Assembly (NCBI GenBank): GCA_003483885.1
Contig: DMXI01000574.1
Coordinates: forward strand, 1-18,710
Source: Microscillaceae bacterium
Lineage (GTDB): Bacteria > Bacteroidota > Bacteroidia > Cytophagales > Microscillaceae
Direction of reading: 5' to 3'
DNA: 18,710 nucleotides
In this document: one piece after another, positions 7,636-14,833 of the stretch
Layout of the letters: the number at the start of each line of letters is the position of its first letter
How positions within the stretch are numbered: the stretch's first letter is position 1
Translations under genes and position numbers: made by a program
Notes under the pieces: generated by a model
Seen by the model: the letters and a program-made list of their open reading frames with translations, nothing else
Database searches by the model: none
Told to the model about the DNA's origin: nothing

Positions 7636-8430
7636 ATGTTAGATAGGACAAAACAACCAAAATTGACGTTGGTGGGGGCTGGCCCTGGCGACGAAGAGCT
7701 CATTACTTTAAAAGGGGTAAAGGCTTTACAACAAGCCGATGTTGTACTATATGATGCTTTGGTAAATAAAGCCTTATTGAAGCAGGCGCCGTCAGGGTGT
7801 ATGAAAGTATATGTGGGCAAAAGAGCAGGCAAGCATAGTTTTACTCAAGCCGAGATCAATCAATTGATTGTATCATATGCGTTTTTATCGGGCCATGTGG
7901 TACGTCTCAAAGGAGGAGACCCGTTTGTGTTTGGCCGAGGGGCCGAAGAAATAGCCTATGCACAGGACCATGGACTTGCTACTGCGGTGGTTCCGGGAAT
8001 CAGTAGTGCGTTGGCAGTACCTGCCTTGCAGAATATTTCTTTGACTAAAAGAGGGGTTTCCCGGAGTTTTTGGGTGGTTACGGCAACTACCCGTTGTGGA
8101 GGGCTTTCTAAGGATTTGCACCTCGCAGCGCAGTCTTCTGCCACTATAGTCATATTAATGGGGATGCGAAAGCTTGGGCAAATCGCCCAGTTGTTTACCC
8201 AATTTCGTGGTGCACAAGAACCAATAGCAGTGATCCAAAATGGTAGTCGATCTAACGAAAAAGTAGCCACAGGCACCCTGGCTACGATTGGACACCTGGC
8301 AAAAAAGCAAGCTTTGGGTACGCCTGCTGTGATCGTCATTGGGCAAGTAGTAAAGGAGAATCTGACTGGACTACAAAAAGAAATTATTCACCGAAAATTA
8401 CTGTCATCTAACTTGAAAACGATGATTTAA
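7636..8430 (+). CDS. cobA: Uroporphyrinogen-III C-methyltransferase (SUMT)
   Basis: 264 residues. It transfers two methyl groups from S-adenosylmethionine to uroporphyrinogen III, giving precorrin-2, the precursor of siroheme. Signatures: the N-terminal LTLVGAGPGDEELITLKG (residues 10-27), the VGKRAGKHSF.Q.EIN segment, the SAM-binding LKGGDPFVFGRGAEE (D95 in GGDP), and VVPGISSALAVPALQNISLTKRG. The C-terminal VIVIGQVV is also typical. It is a single-domain enzyme without the CysG dehydrogenase/ferrochelatase part, so those steps need another gene. Its position back-to-back with nirB argues that its job is siroheme for nitrite reductase, not cobalamin. Confidence 0.95.
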   Translation: MLDRTKQPKLTLVGAGPGDEELITLKGVKALQQADVVLYDALVNKALLKQAPSGCMKVYVGKRAGKHSFTQAEINQLIVSYAFLSGHVVRLKGGDPFVFGRGAEEIAYAQDHGLATAVVPGISSALAVPALQNISLTKRGVSRSFWVVTATTRCGGLSKDLHLAAQSSATIVILMGMRKLGQIAQLFTQFRGAQEPIAVIQNGSRSNEKVATGTLATIGHLAKKQALGTPAVIVIGQVVKENLTGLQKEIIHRKLLSSNLKTMI

Positions 8431-8734
8431 TAGACACAATACAGCAATTGAATGTTGAATCTTGATTAGCGATCAACGAATGTAGAAGGCCAACAGCAGA
8501 AAAACATATTTTAAATAGTTACCAGCATTACTCCTTCTCTGTCATCAGAACTATTATGATACAGCCATATCATTCCTTCTGGCTTAGATCAATCATTCAG
8601 TGTTCGTTGATCGATATTCTTTATTCAAAATTTGCTTAACTTAAGGGTTGACAATCTTCTGAGTCCTTAGACTAGACGCTTTGCTTTGGCTTTCAAAACT
8701 AGTAGGTTTACGTGATTACGTAGTATTATTAACA
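8431..8734. other. cobA to sensor-kinase spacer with a long-range inverted repeat
   Basis: About 300 bp without a gene. Arms CGATCAACGAA (8470-8480) and TTCGTTGATCG (8603-8613) are perfect 11-bp inverted repeats 122 bp apart; AGAAGG (from 8483) and CCTTCT further in could pair as well. TTGACA at 8649-8654 resembles a -35 box but no good -10/-7 follows. The promoter of the kinase gene is probably in the last 100 bp. Confidence 0.45.
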
Positions 8735-10585
8735 ATGAGTAAAAACCTGACGAAAGGACGTTTCGATAAATTAGGCTTGTGGTATATTCTGGCGCTTTCG
8801 GGTATTGCCGGAGTGATTATCAGTACACAAATACTGATTCAACGTGCCATTAACAAGCAACAAGACGACTCCCGATTAATCAATGTAGCGGGGCGACAGC
8901 GCATGTTGAGCCAGCAAATCAGTAAAAATGTCCTGAAGATCAATGCGGACCTTTCCCAAGATTCTATTCAAAAAGTTGGCTTGGAACTGGGCAGTGCACT
9001 TCAACTCTGGAAAACATCGCATCAAGGCTTGCTGCACGGAAATCCAGCCTTGGGGTTAAAAGGACAAAATAGCTTGGAAGTCAACCAAATGTTTAGGCAA
9101 ATTCAGCCCCATTACCAAGCGATGGTGGCCCATACCGATACCGTATTATCTTATCTAAAACGAGTTTCTTACACGGCTTCCCAACTACAGCCTCACATCC
9201 ACCAGGTGTTGTTTCATGAAGGGGCATTTTTGCGGCAAATGGATCAAATCGTATTTCAGTACGACACAGAAGCCAAAACAAAAGTGATTGGATTACGGCA
9301 AATCGAGATTGCCTTGCTTATTATTTCATTGACGATTATTTTCTTTGAGGTGGCCTTTATCTTTATACCTACCAGCAAAAACGTGAAGCATACCATTGCC
9401 CATTTGATTCGCTCCGAAAACGTAGCCAAGAAAATGGCCAAAGAAATAGAGGTATTGTATAATACCCTGGAAACATCTTATCAGCAATTGGCCGATGTAG
9501 ATGTAGAAGAAGAGCAACCTTCCTTGTTGATCAAAACCGACCCATACGGTAATATCACTTATTTTGCGGAAAAGCTTCAAAACTTATTGGGATTTGATCA
9601 AATTCCTATTAATTTATTTAGTTGGTTAGAAAACGAGGGATATCAAAGAGAGTTTTTGGATGGACTGATGGATAGTATTGCTGCGGGGGAATCCTGGAAT
9701 GGAGAAGTGAAAGTGCAAACTCAAGAGGGAGATTTTTTATGGATACATACCCATTTGATTCCGGTATATACCAAACCAACAATTGCAGAATCTCAAAATA
9801 CGGATGCTAAAAAAGATGACCCACAGAAAAAAGTGGAGATGATGGTGGTAGGGGCCAATGTTACGGAGTTGAAAGAAGCCAAAGAGCGATCTAAGGAGAT
9901 TAACCGAGCTAAAATAGAGAAGCAAGTCAAAGAAAAGCAACATCGCTCGGTACTTATTTTGGAAGGACAAGAAGAAGAACGTAAACGGATTGCAAGGGAT
10001 ATTCACGATGGTATTGGGCAAATGCTCATTGCGCTTAAGTTTAACCTTGAAGCTACGGTGATTGCCGATCATCGGCAGACCAAATTGCGCATACAAGAAA
10101 GCAGAGAAATCCTGAAAAATATTATTAAAGAAGTAAGAAGGGTTGCTTTTAACCTGACTCCCAGTAGTTTAAATGATTTTGGATTGACTCCTACGATCAA
10201 AAAATTTTGTAAAGAAGTAGGAGAACTAATGGGAATCAATGTTACATTTGAGAATAAAACTCACTTTATTAATCGCTTAAATACTAAAGTAGAAACTCAC
10301 CTTTACCGGATCATCCAGGAAGGGGTAAACAATGCGATCAAATATGCTCAGGCTACTCAAATAAGTGTGGTTTTTAGTCATAATTTATATAAATTGAATA
10401 TTGAGATTACCGATAACGGGACAGGCTTTGACTACGCAAGCTTGCAAGACAGAGGGCACTTTGCAGAATCAGGTCATGGAATTTTTAATATGCGGGAGCG
10501 AGCAAGCTTTATCAATGGGCAGTTTGAAATAGAAACTGCGATAGGAGAGGGAACAAAGATTAAAGTCAGTGTGCCCATAAACTAG
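8735..10585 (+). CDS. NarX-like sensor histidine kinase (PilJ/P-box sensor, PAS, HisKA_3)
   Basis: 616 residues from the ATG at 8735. An in-frame TTG at 8681 would add 18 residues, but the ATG, with its AT-rich upstream, puts a short basic tail before TM1 (about 14-35) and is preferred. The periplasmic sensor (about 36-188) starts with RLINVAGRQRMLSQQISKN (47-65), which matches the P-box of NarX/NarQ nitrate sensors and of PilJ N-terminal domains. TM2 is at about 190-212, then a helical linker, a PAS domain (about 262-370, DPYGNITYF), and a HisKA_3 dimerisation helix RIARDIHDGIGQ with phospho-acceptor H424. The HATPase has an N-box EGVNNAIKYA, DNGTGFD (near 560) and GHGIFNMRERA. It probably senses nitrate or nitrite and phosphorylates the regulator encoded 7 nt downstream. 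Confidence 0.9.
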   Translation: MSKNLTKGRFDKLGLWYILALSGIAGVIISTQILIQRAINKQQDDSRLINVAGRQRMLSQQISKNVLKINADLSQDSIQKVGLELGSALQLWKTSHQGLLHGNPALGLKGQNSLEVNQMFRQIQPHYQAMVAHTDTVLSYLKRVSYTASQLQPHIHQVLFHEGAFLRQMDQIVFQYDTEAKTKVIGLRQIEIALLIISLTIIFFEVAFIFIPTSKNVKHTIAHLIRSENVAKKMAKEIEVLYNTLETSYQQLADVDVEEEQPSLLIKTDPYGNITYFAEKLQNLLGFDQIPINLFSWLENEGYQREFLDGLMDSIAAGESWNGEVKVQTQEGDFLWIHTHLIPVYTKPTIAESQNTDAKKDDPQKKVEMMVVGANVTELKEAKERSKEINRAKIEKQVKEKQHRSVLILEGQEEERKRIARDIHDGIGQMLIALKFNLEATVIADHRQTKLRIQESREILKNIIKEVRRVAFNLTPSSLNDFGLTPTIKKFCKEVGELMGINVTFENKTHFINRLNTKVETHLYRIIQEGVNNAIKYAQATQISVVFSHNLYKLNIEITDNGTGFDYASLQDRGHFAESGHGIFNMRERASFINGQFEIETAIGEGTKIKVSVPIN

Positions 10586-10592
10586 AGAAACT

Positions 10593-11291
10593 ATGAATTT
10601 AATCCGTGTCATACTTGCCGATGACCACGAAATTGTTAGAAATGGCATAAAATTACTTTTAGAACGTCAAGGCAACATTCAAGTAATCGCCGAAGTTTCG
10701 GACGGAAAACAGGCATTAGAGAAAGTAGCGGCTTTACAGCCCGATATTTTAATTGTAGACATTCGCATGCCAGTGTTGAATGGCATCGAGACTACTCGTC
10801 AATTGGCTCAGGCCAATACCAATACCAAAGCGTTGGTGCTTTCTATGCACGACGATGAGGAATATATCTTGCAATCGATCGATTGTGGAGCCTATGGGTA
10901 TTTATTAAAAGATACCAATCAACTTGAGTTTATCAAAGCCATAGAAACAGTAGCGAAAGGAGAAAAATACTTCAGTGGCGATATTTCTAAGGTATTGGTT
11001 AATAGGTATTTAAGTGTGAAAACAGCGCCAGTGACTTCACCACCCCCTTCAGAAAACCCATCAACCCCAGTCACAACCTATGACTTGACCAAAAGGGAAA
11101 AGCAAATCTATAAAATGCTTTACCAGGGCGTAAACAACAAAGAAATCGCCGATCAACTCAAAAAAAGCATTCGTACTATAGAAACGCACCGCTTTAATAT
11201 CATGAAAAAAGTAGGTGTGAGCAATGTGGTGGATTTACTACGCAAAGTAGAAGCCGAGCCTGCCCTGAAAAAGCTATTGTTGGATGGTTAA
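10593..11291 (+). CDS. NarL/FixJ-family response regulator
   Basis: 232 residues. The receiver domain shows D10-D11, phospho-acceptor D56 (LIVDIRMP), S84 and K106 (LLKD). A Pro/Ser-rich linker (about 145-162) joins it to a LuxR-type HTH (about 165-225, LTKREKQIYKMLYQG.NNKEIADQL, then the recognition helix SIRTIETHR). It is co-transcribed with the kinase, the gap between stop and ATG being 7 nt. Family knowledge says such proteins bind DNA as dimers at inverted heptamers. TACTT/AAGTA dyads in the nirB/cobA, nrtA and porin spacers are the obvious candidate targets. The link to nitrate genes is by context. Confidence 0.93.
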   Translation: MNLIRVILADDHEIVRNGIKLLLERQGNIQVIAEVSDGKQALEKVAALQPDILIVDIRMPVLNGIETTRQLAQANTNTKALVLSMHDDEEYILQSIDCGAYGYLLKDTNQLEFIKAIETVAKGEKYFSGDISKVLVNRYLSVKTAPVTSPPPSENPSTPVTTYDLTKREKQIYKMLYQGVNNKEIADQLKKSIRTIETHRFNIMKKVGVSNVVDLLRKVEAEPALKKLLLDG

Positions 11292-11401
11292 TCAAGGGCG
11301 TGGATGTTAATACACGCTATAGGTACGGTGCTGGGGGTATTGAATTTCTTTCCCCTTCATCTTTATACAAAGTTTTGATTACTCATGAAAACCTCTCCTA
11401 A

Positions 11402-11418
11402 CCTCTCCAAAGGAGAGG
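11402..11418. repeat. CCTCTCC-AAA-GGAGAGG hairpin
   Basis: A perfect 7-bp stem with a 3-nt loop, preceded by ACCTCTCCTA, so the left arm is partly duplicated. Short GC-rich palindromes of this kind are widespread in intergenic DNA of many bacteria. There is no T-run directly after it. Confidence 0.5.
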
Positions 11419-11450
11419 AATGTTACACGATTTAGTCTCTCCGCAATGAT

Positions 11451-11481
11451 TGCTCCTTCTTAGGAGCAGAATTAGTTTTTT
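11451..11481 (+). terminator. Possible terminator hairpin downstream of the two-component operon
   Basis: TGCTCCT (11451-11457), loop TCTT, AGGAGCA (11462-11468) form a perfect 7-bp stem. A T-run begins a few bases later (near 11474). It is 160 bp after the regulator stop, and the gap between stem and T-run weakens the case. Confidence 0.35.
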
Positions 11482-11516
11482 TATGTATTTCACTTTTTAT
11501 AAGTTTTACGATATTA

Positions 11517-11649
11517 TTGCTTCGCTCGCGGGGAGGTGAACAGCATGGAAGGAGGGGGCATTGGCCTTGCGTGGCTGCATATGCTGTTCAGCCTTTTTTG
11601 GGCACAAAAAAGTGAGTCACCGAAGGTATCCGTACCCAAGGCAAATAAC
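11517..11649. repeat. Dispersed intergenic repeat, copy 2
   Basis: Aligns block by block with 4748-4881 (see that entry). Its hairpin is CTTTTTTG (11593-11600), loop GGCA, CAAAAAAG (11605-11612). Compared with copy 1 the outer pair has changed from A-T to C-G, a compensatory change. It lies between convergent genes, where a hairpin of this type could help end transcription. Confidence 0.55.
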
Positions 11650-11825
11650 TAAAAATGGAACTGATTGATCAGTTTAAAAACGCAGTGCCTGCCTATTGCA
11701 GGGCGTCGCATTCACCAATTCCTGTTTCTATCACAAAATATAAATAAGTACATTATCCTATTATTAAGTTTTTCCGAGTTTTTGAAACTCCCTATTACTA
11801 TACAAGCACCTAAAAATAGTCATCA

Positions 11826-12611
11826 TCAATGTTCCAAAAAGTTGATTAAGTGTGCGCGTAGTGTGTAATAATCAGGATGATCCATGACAGCTAATTTTTG
11901 GCGAGGACGATCCAAATGAATGTTTAACTCGTCGCCAATTTTGGCGTAAGGGCCACTGGTCATCATAATTACCCTATCCGAAAGAAAAATGGCTTCATCC
12001 ACATCGTGGGTGACCATAATGGCCGTAATTCGTTCGTTGTTCCATACTTCCAGCAGTACTTGCTGTAGTTCGTTGCGAGTGAGCGAGTCCAACATGCCAA
12101 AGGGTTCATCCAGTAAAAGAATTTTGGGTTTGAGGGCAAAAGCCCTGGCAATGCCCACCCTTTGTTGCATACCCTGAGAAAGATCAGCAGCCTTTTTGTG
12201 AAATGCATCTCCCAGCCCAACTCTGGCAAGATAATACTTGGCAATATCGGTTTTTTCTTTTTTGCTCCCATGAGGAAAGACCTGTTTTACTCCTAACATC
12301 ACATTCTCGAGGGCAGTCATCCAGGGAAACAAGCTGGGTGATTGAAAAACTACGCCACGATCAGGACCAGGGCGCTTGATTTTTTTGCCGTGAAGCGCGA
12401 TGGTACCTTTAGTGATCGGGTTCAAGCCAGCAACCATACTCAATAAGGTAGATTTGCCACAACCTGAGTGACCAATGATTGAAATAAACTCCCCTTCTTG
12501 GATACTTAGATTCAGTCCTTCTAAAACAACATAAGGGCCTTTGGGAGTAGGATATACTTTTGATAATTCGTGCATCTCTAGCATACTAGTGTGCGGTGGG
12601 GCTAAATTCAT
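11826..12611 (-). CDS. nrtD: Nitrate ABC transporter ATP-binding protein (NrtD-type)
   Basis: 261 residues, a single ABC ATPase domain. Walker A is GHSGCGKST (47-55), Q-loop FQSPSLFPW (Q90), signature LSQGMQQRV (144-152, with S145-Q-G replacing the usual SGG), Walker B LLLDEP (165-170) and the D-loop at D175, followed by the switch H in MVTHDVDEA. The RPGPDRGVVFQ stretch is characteristic of the nitrate/sulfonate/taurine ATPase group. It is the last gene of the nrtABCD operon, 12 bp after its sister ATPase. The two would form the ATPase heterodimer under NrtB. No regulatory or solute-binding extension is fused to it. Confidence 0.9.
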   Translation of the reverse strand: MNLAPPHTSMLEMHELSKVYPTPKGPYVVLEGLNLSIQEGEFISIIGHSGCGKSTLLSMVAGLNPITKGTIALHGKKIKRPGPDRGVVFQSPSLFPWMTALENVMLGVKQVFPHGSKKEKTDIAKYYLARVGLGDAFHKKAADLSQGMQQRVGIARAFALKPKILLLDEPFGMLDSLTRNELQQVLLEVWNNERITAIMVTHDVDEAIFLSDRVIMMTSGPYAKIGDELNIHLDRPRQKLAVMDHPDYYTLRAHLINFLEH

Positions 12612-12623
12612 GATTTTTAGGTT

Positions 12624-13463
12624 TTAGTTAAATTCTACAGGTTTTAGGTCAGGCAATGTAAAGTCCAGGTCTTTGGAATTGTCTTGTATTTCGGAGCCGA
12701 TTTCCATCAAATACTTGATAATTGAATTCCTGATTTTCTTAAATTCAGGATTGTTATTCAGGGCCGTTTTATCTCTCGGGCGATCAATGTTAATTCGGTA
12801 TTCTGGGCCAAAAGTAGCGTTTGGAGCCAGTTTTAGTGGGATAATTCTATCGGCCAATAGCATACCTTCATCCACATCGTTGGTAATCATAACCACGGTT
12901 TTCTTTTCCCTTGCCCAAATTTTCTCGATTTCTTCTTGTAGCGTACCACGTGTCAGCGCATCCAACGCACTAAGCGGTTCATCTAGTAGCAAAATCTCAG
13001 GGTTCATAGCCAAAGCACGCGCCACCGACACACGTTGTTTCATGCCACCCGAAAGCTCAGCTGGGAGCTTTTCAAGGGCTGGGGTGAGGTTCACCATATC
13101 CACATACTTTTTAGAGTGAGTAGCTCTTTGGTCTTTACCCCATTTGGGGAATACCTTTTTTACGGCCATACCTACATTGCCAAATACATTGAGCCAGGGA
13201 AGCAAAGAATAATTTTGAAAAACAATGCCACGGTCAGGCCCTGGACCTTTGATGGGCTGACCATTCAGCAAAATCTCCCCTTCATCAGGTTCAATTAGTC
13301 CGGCAATTAAAGAGATCAACGTAGTCTTGCCGCTACCCGAAAATCCAATGATGCAGATAAACTCACCTTCTTCTACCGAAAGGTTAATGTTTTTTAAAAC
13401 ATCTGTTTTGGAACTACCTTTTCCGTATGATTTGCTTACATTTTTAAGTTCTAAAAAAGCCAT
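12624..13463 (-). CDS. nrtC: Nitrate ABC transporter ATP-binding protein (NrtC-type, unfused)
   Basis: 279 residues. Walker A is GFSGSGKTT (40-48), Q-loop FQNYSLLPW (Q83), signature LSGGMKQRV (137-145), Walker B LLLDEP (158-163) and D168 of the D-loop. GPGPDRGIVFQ again marks the nitrate/taurine branch. The switch position reads MITNDVDEG, so the usual His of the H-loop is Asn here, while the sister ATPase keeps His; this suggests an asymmetric pair with one weakened ATP site. Cyanobacterial NrtC carries a fused NrtA-like sensor domain of several hundred residues; here there is only a ~25-residue acidic tail. It sits 11 bp after nrtB and 12 bp before nrtD. The choice of C versus D is by gene order. 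Confidence 0.88.
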   Translation of the reverse strand: MAFLELKNVSKSYGKGSSKTDVLKNINLSVEEGEFICIIGFSGSGKTTLISLIAGLIEPDEGEILLNGQPIKGPGPDRGIVFQNYSLLPWLNVFGNVGMAVKKVFPKWGKDQRATHSKKYVDMVNLTPALEKLPAELSGGMKQRVSVARALAMNPEILLLDEPLSALDALTRGTLQEEIEKIWAREKKTVVMITNDVDEGMLLADRIIPLKLAPNATFGPEYRINIDRPRDKTALNNNPEFKKIRNSIIKYLMEIGSEIQDNSKDLDFTLPDLKPVEFN

Positions 13464-13474
13464 AAAGAGATAGT

Positions 13475-14638
13475 TTAAGCGATGTCGTTTTTGTTAAAAG
13501 TGACCATTTTTTGAATGACTACCATGATGCGATCCAGGGCAAAACCAATAGATCCAATGACAAAAAGAGCCACGATAATTTTTGCGTTAGAATCGGTACT
13601 TCCGTTCTGAAACTCGTCCCACACAAACTTACCCAGCCCTGGGTTTTGTGCCAATAACTCAATGGCAATCAATACCATCCAGGCAATCGAGAGAGAGATA
13701 CGTAGCCCGGTAAAAACCAACGGCAATGAAGCTGGTAAGACTACTTTTACAATTTTATTCCAGGTATTGAGGCGTAAAACTCTAGCTACATTGATAAAGT
13801 CTTTGTCTACTGACGAAACTCCCACACTTGTATTTACCAAAGTGGGCCACATAGAGCACAGGGCCACACTGATAAAAGAAATGATAAAGGCTTTGGGCAT
13901 TCCCAAGAAGATATTTTGTGAGATGAGGGCACTCACAAACATCGTTACCAAGAGTAGCCACACCACAGGAGATACTGGTTTAAAGATTTGCACCAATGGA
14001 TTGATTGCAATCCTAAGGGTTTTGCTCAATCCCATAAAAATACCAATGGGTAAGGCAATGAAAGAAGCCAATAAAAATCCAGCAAAAACCGTTTTCAAAC
14101 TGGTAATGATTTGATCAATAAAAGTAGGTTTACCAGTATAGGCGGGCGTACGTACTTTTGCCTGAGGGTTGCGAGCTAACAGTTTTGCGTTACGCTTTTC
14201 TACCCTTTCAAAAAAGGCTTTTTCTTTTTTTCTTTCGTTTACATGATCTTTCCACAAAACCTCACTTTGTCCCCATACTTCCGATGGACTGGGAATCTTT
14301 CCTAAGTCTGATTTCAAAGTACTTGCTGTAATTTGCCAAGCCACCACAAACACTATAAAAGCAATCAGAGGCACCCCTACGCCTAACCAAATACGCTTTA
14401 ACTGACGCTTGGGGTCATCGCCTACGATTAATCTTATCAAGGATTCGAGAAAGCCCAAACCTACCATCTTAAGCAGTTTGATTACCCGTTCGTAGGTAGG
14501 TTTTTTGGGAGCTTGTGGTACGTGGTTCTGCGCACTTTGCTTTACAGGACTTTTAGCTGTTTTGGAAGGTGTGGGTTCGGAAACAGAAATTACCTCAGTA
14601 GTAGTTTCCTCCTCTATTTTATTTAGGTTACTATTCAT
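13475..14638 (-). CDS. nrtB: Nitrate ABC transporter permease (NrtB-type)
   Basis: 387 residues, inner-membrane permease of the nitrate/sulfonate/bicarbonate family. The first ~80 residues are a cytoplasmic, Thr/Pro/Lys-rich extension. TM1 (about 85-106, GVPLIAFIVFVVAWQITAS) is followed by a highly charged ~55-residue segment (KDHVNERKKEKAFFERVEKR...), and then the conserved core with FIDQIITSLKTVFAGF, FKPVSPVVWLLL and the EAA-type loop VVLPASLPLVFTGLRISL that contacts the ATPases. Typical NrtB proteins have about 275-300 residues, so the N-terminal tail and the charged insert are extra. It lies between nrtA and the ATPase genes in one operon. Confidence 0.92.
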   Translation of the reverse strand: MNSNLNKIEEETTTEVISVSEPTPSKTAKSPVKQSAQNHVPQAPKKPTYERVIKLLKMVGLGFLESLIRLIVGDDPKRQLKRIWLGVGVPLIAFIVFVVAWQITASTLKSDLGKIPSPSEVWGQSEVLWKDHVNERKKEKAFFERVEKRNAKLLARNPQAKVRTPAYTGKPTFIDQIITSLKTVFAGFLLASFIALPIGIFMGLSKTLRIAINPLVQIFKPVSPVVWLLLVTMFVSALISQNIFLGMPKAFIISFISVALCSMWPTLVNTSVGVSSVDKDFINVARVLRLNTWNKIVKVVLPASLPLVFTGLRISLSIAWMVLIAIELLAQNPGLGKFVWDEFQNGSTDSNAKIIVALFVIGSIGFALDRIMVVIQKMVTFNKNDIA

Positions 14639-14833
14639 AACTTCTGAATTAAAAATGATGGGTATTGTTAAAGTGAAGAACTGATGTTACACAAGAGTGA
14701 ATATAGAGCGCCGAATCTCAAGGGCGAAAAAAGCTTGAATCAATGGATACATCTATGACTGTTTTTTAGAAGCAATTTTACGTTACTTGAGTCTTCGACA
14801 TTCATGATTCAAGTTTTGCGTAACATTCAGGTG
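14639..14833. other. nrtA-nrtB intercistronic region with inverted repeats
   Basis: 195 bp inside the operon. Arms ATGTTAC (14684-14690) and GTAACAT (14820-14826) enclose arms CTTGAATCA (14734-14742) and TGATTCAAG (14805-14813), both perfect. A stem here, just after the nrtA stop, could protect nrtA mRNA or attenuate the downstream genes, as seen in other importers that need excess binding protein. That role is inferred. Confidence 0.4.

Larger units (their letters stand above)
11292..11825. other. Convergent spacer with hairpins and a dispersed repeat
   Basis: 534 bp between the ends of the regulator and nrtD genes, with no credible coding frame. It holds a weak GCGTG/CACGC stem at 11298-11317, a CCTCTCC-AAA-GGAGAGG hairpin (11402-11418) just after a partial direct copy of its left arm, a TGCTCCT/AGGAGCA hairpin (11451-11468), and repeat copy 2 (11517-11649). 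The 11665-11868 frame is not protein-like and overlaps nrtD. Positions 11650-11825 show nothing nameable. Confidence 0.55.

Noticed and set aside
8462..8476. TTGAT-TAGCG-ATCAA as an FNR/CRP-type operator before the sensor kinase
   Set aside because: The spacer is 5 bp, not the 4 bp of the FNR box, and the right half is part of the longer 11-bp inverted repeat. No FNR-type regulator is in the window.
8681..8734. TTG start extending the sensor kinase by 18 residues
   Set aside because: The ATG at 8735 gives a short basic N-terminus right before TM1. The extension would add another hydrophobic stretch with no support.
11665..11868. 67-codon plus-strand frame overlapping the 3' end of nrtD
   Set aside because: Antisense overlap with a clear gene, no start context or family signature.
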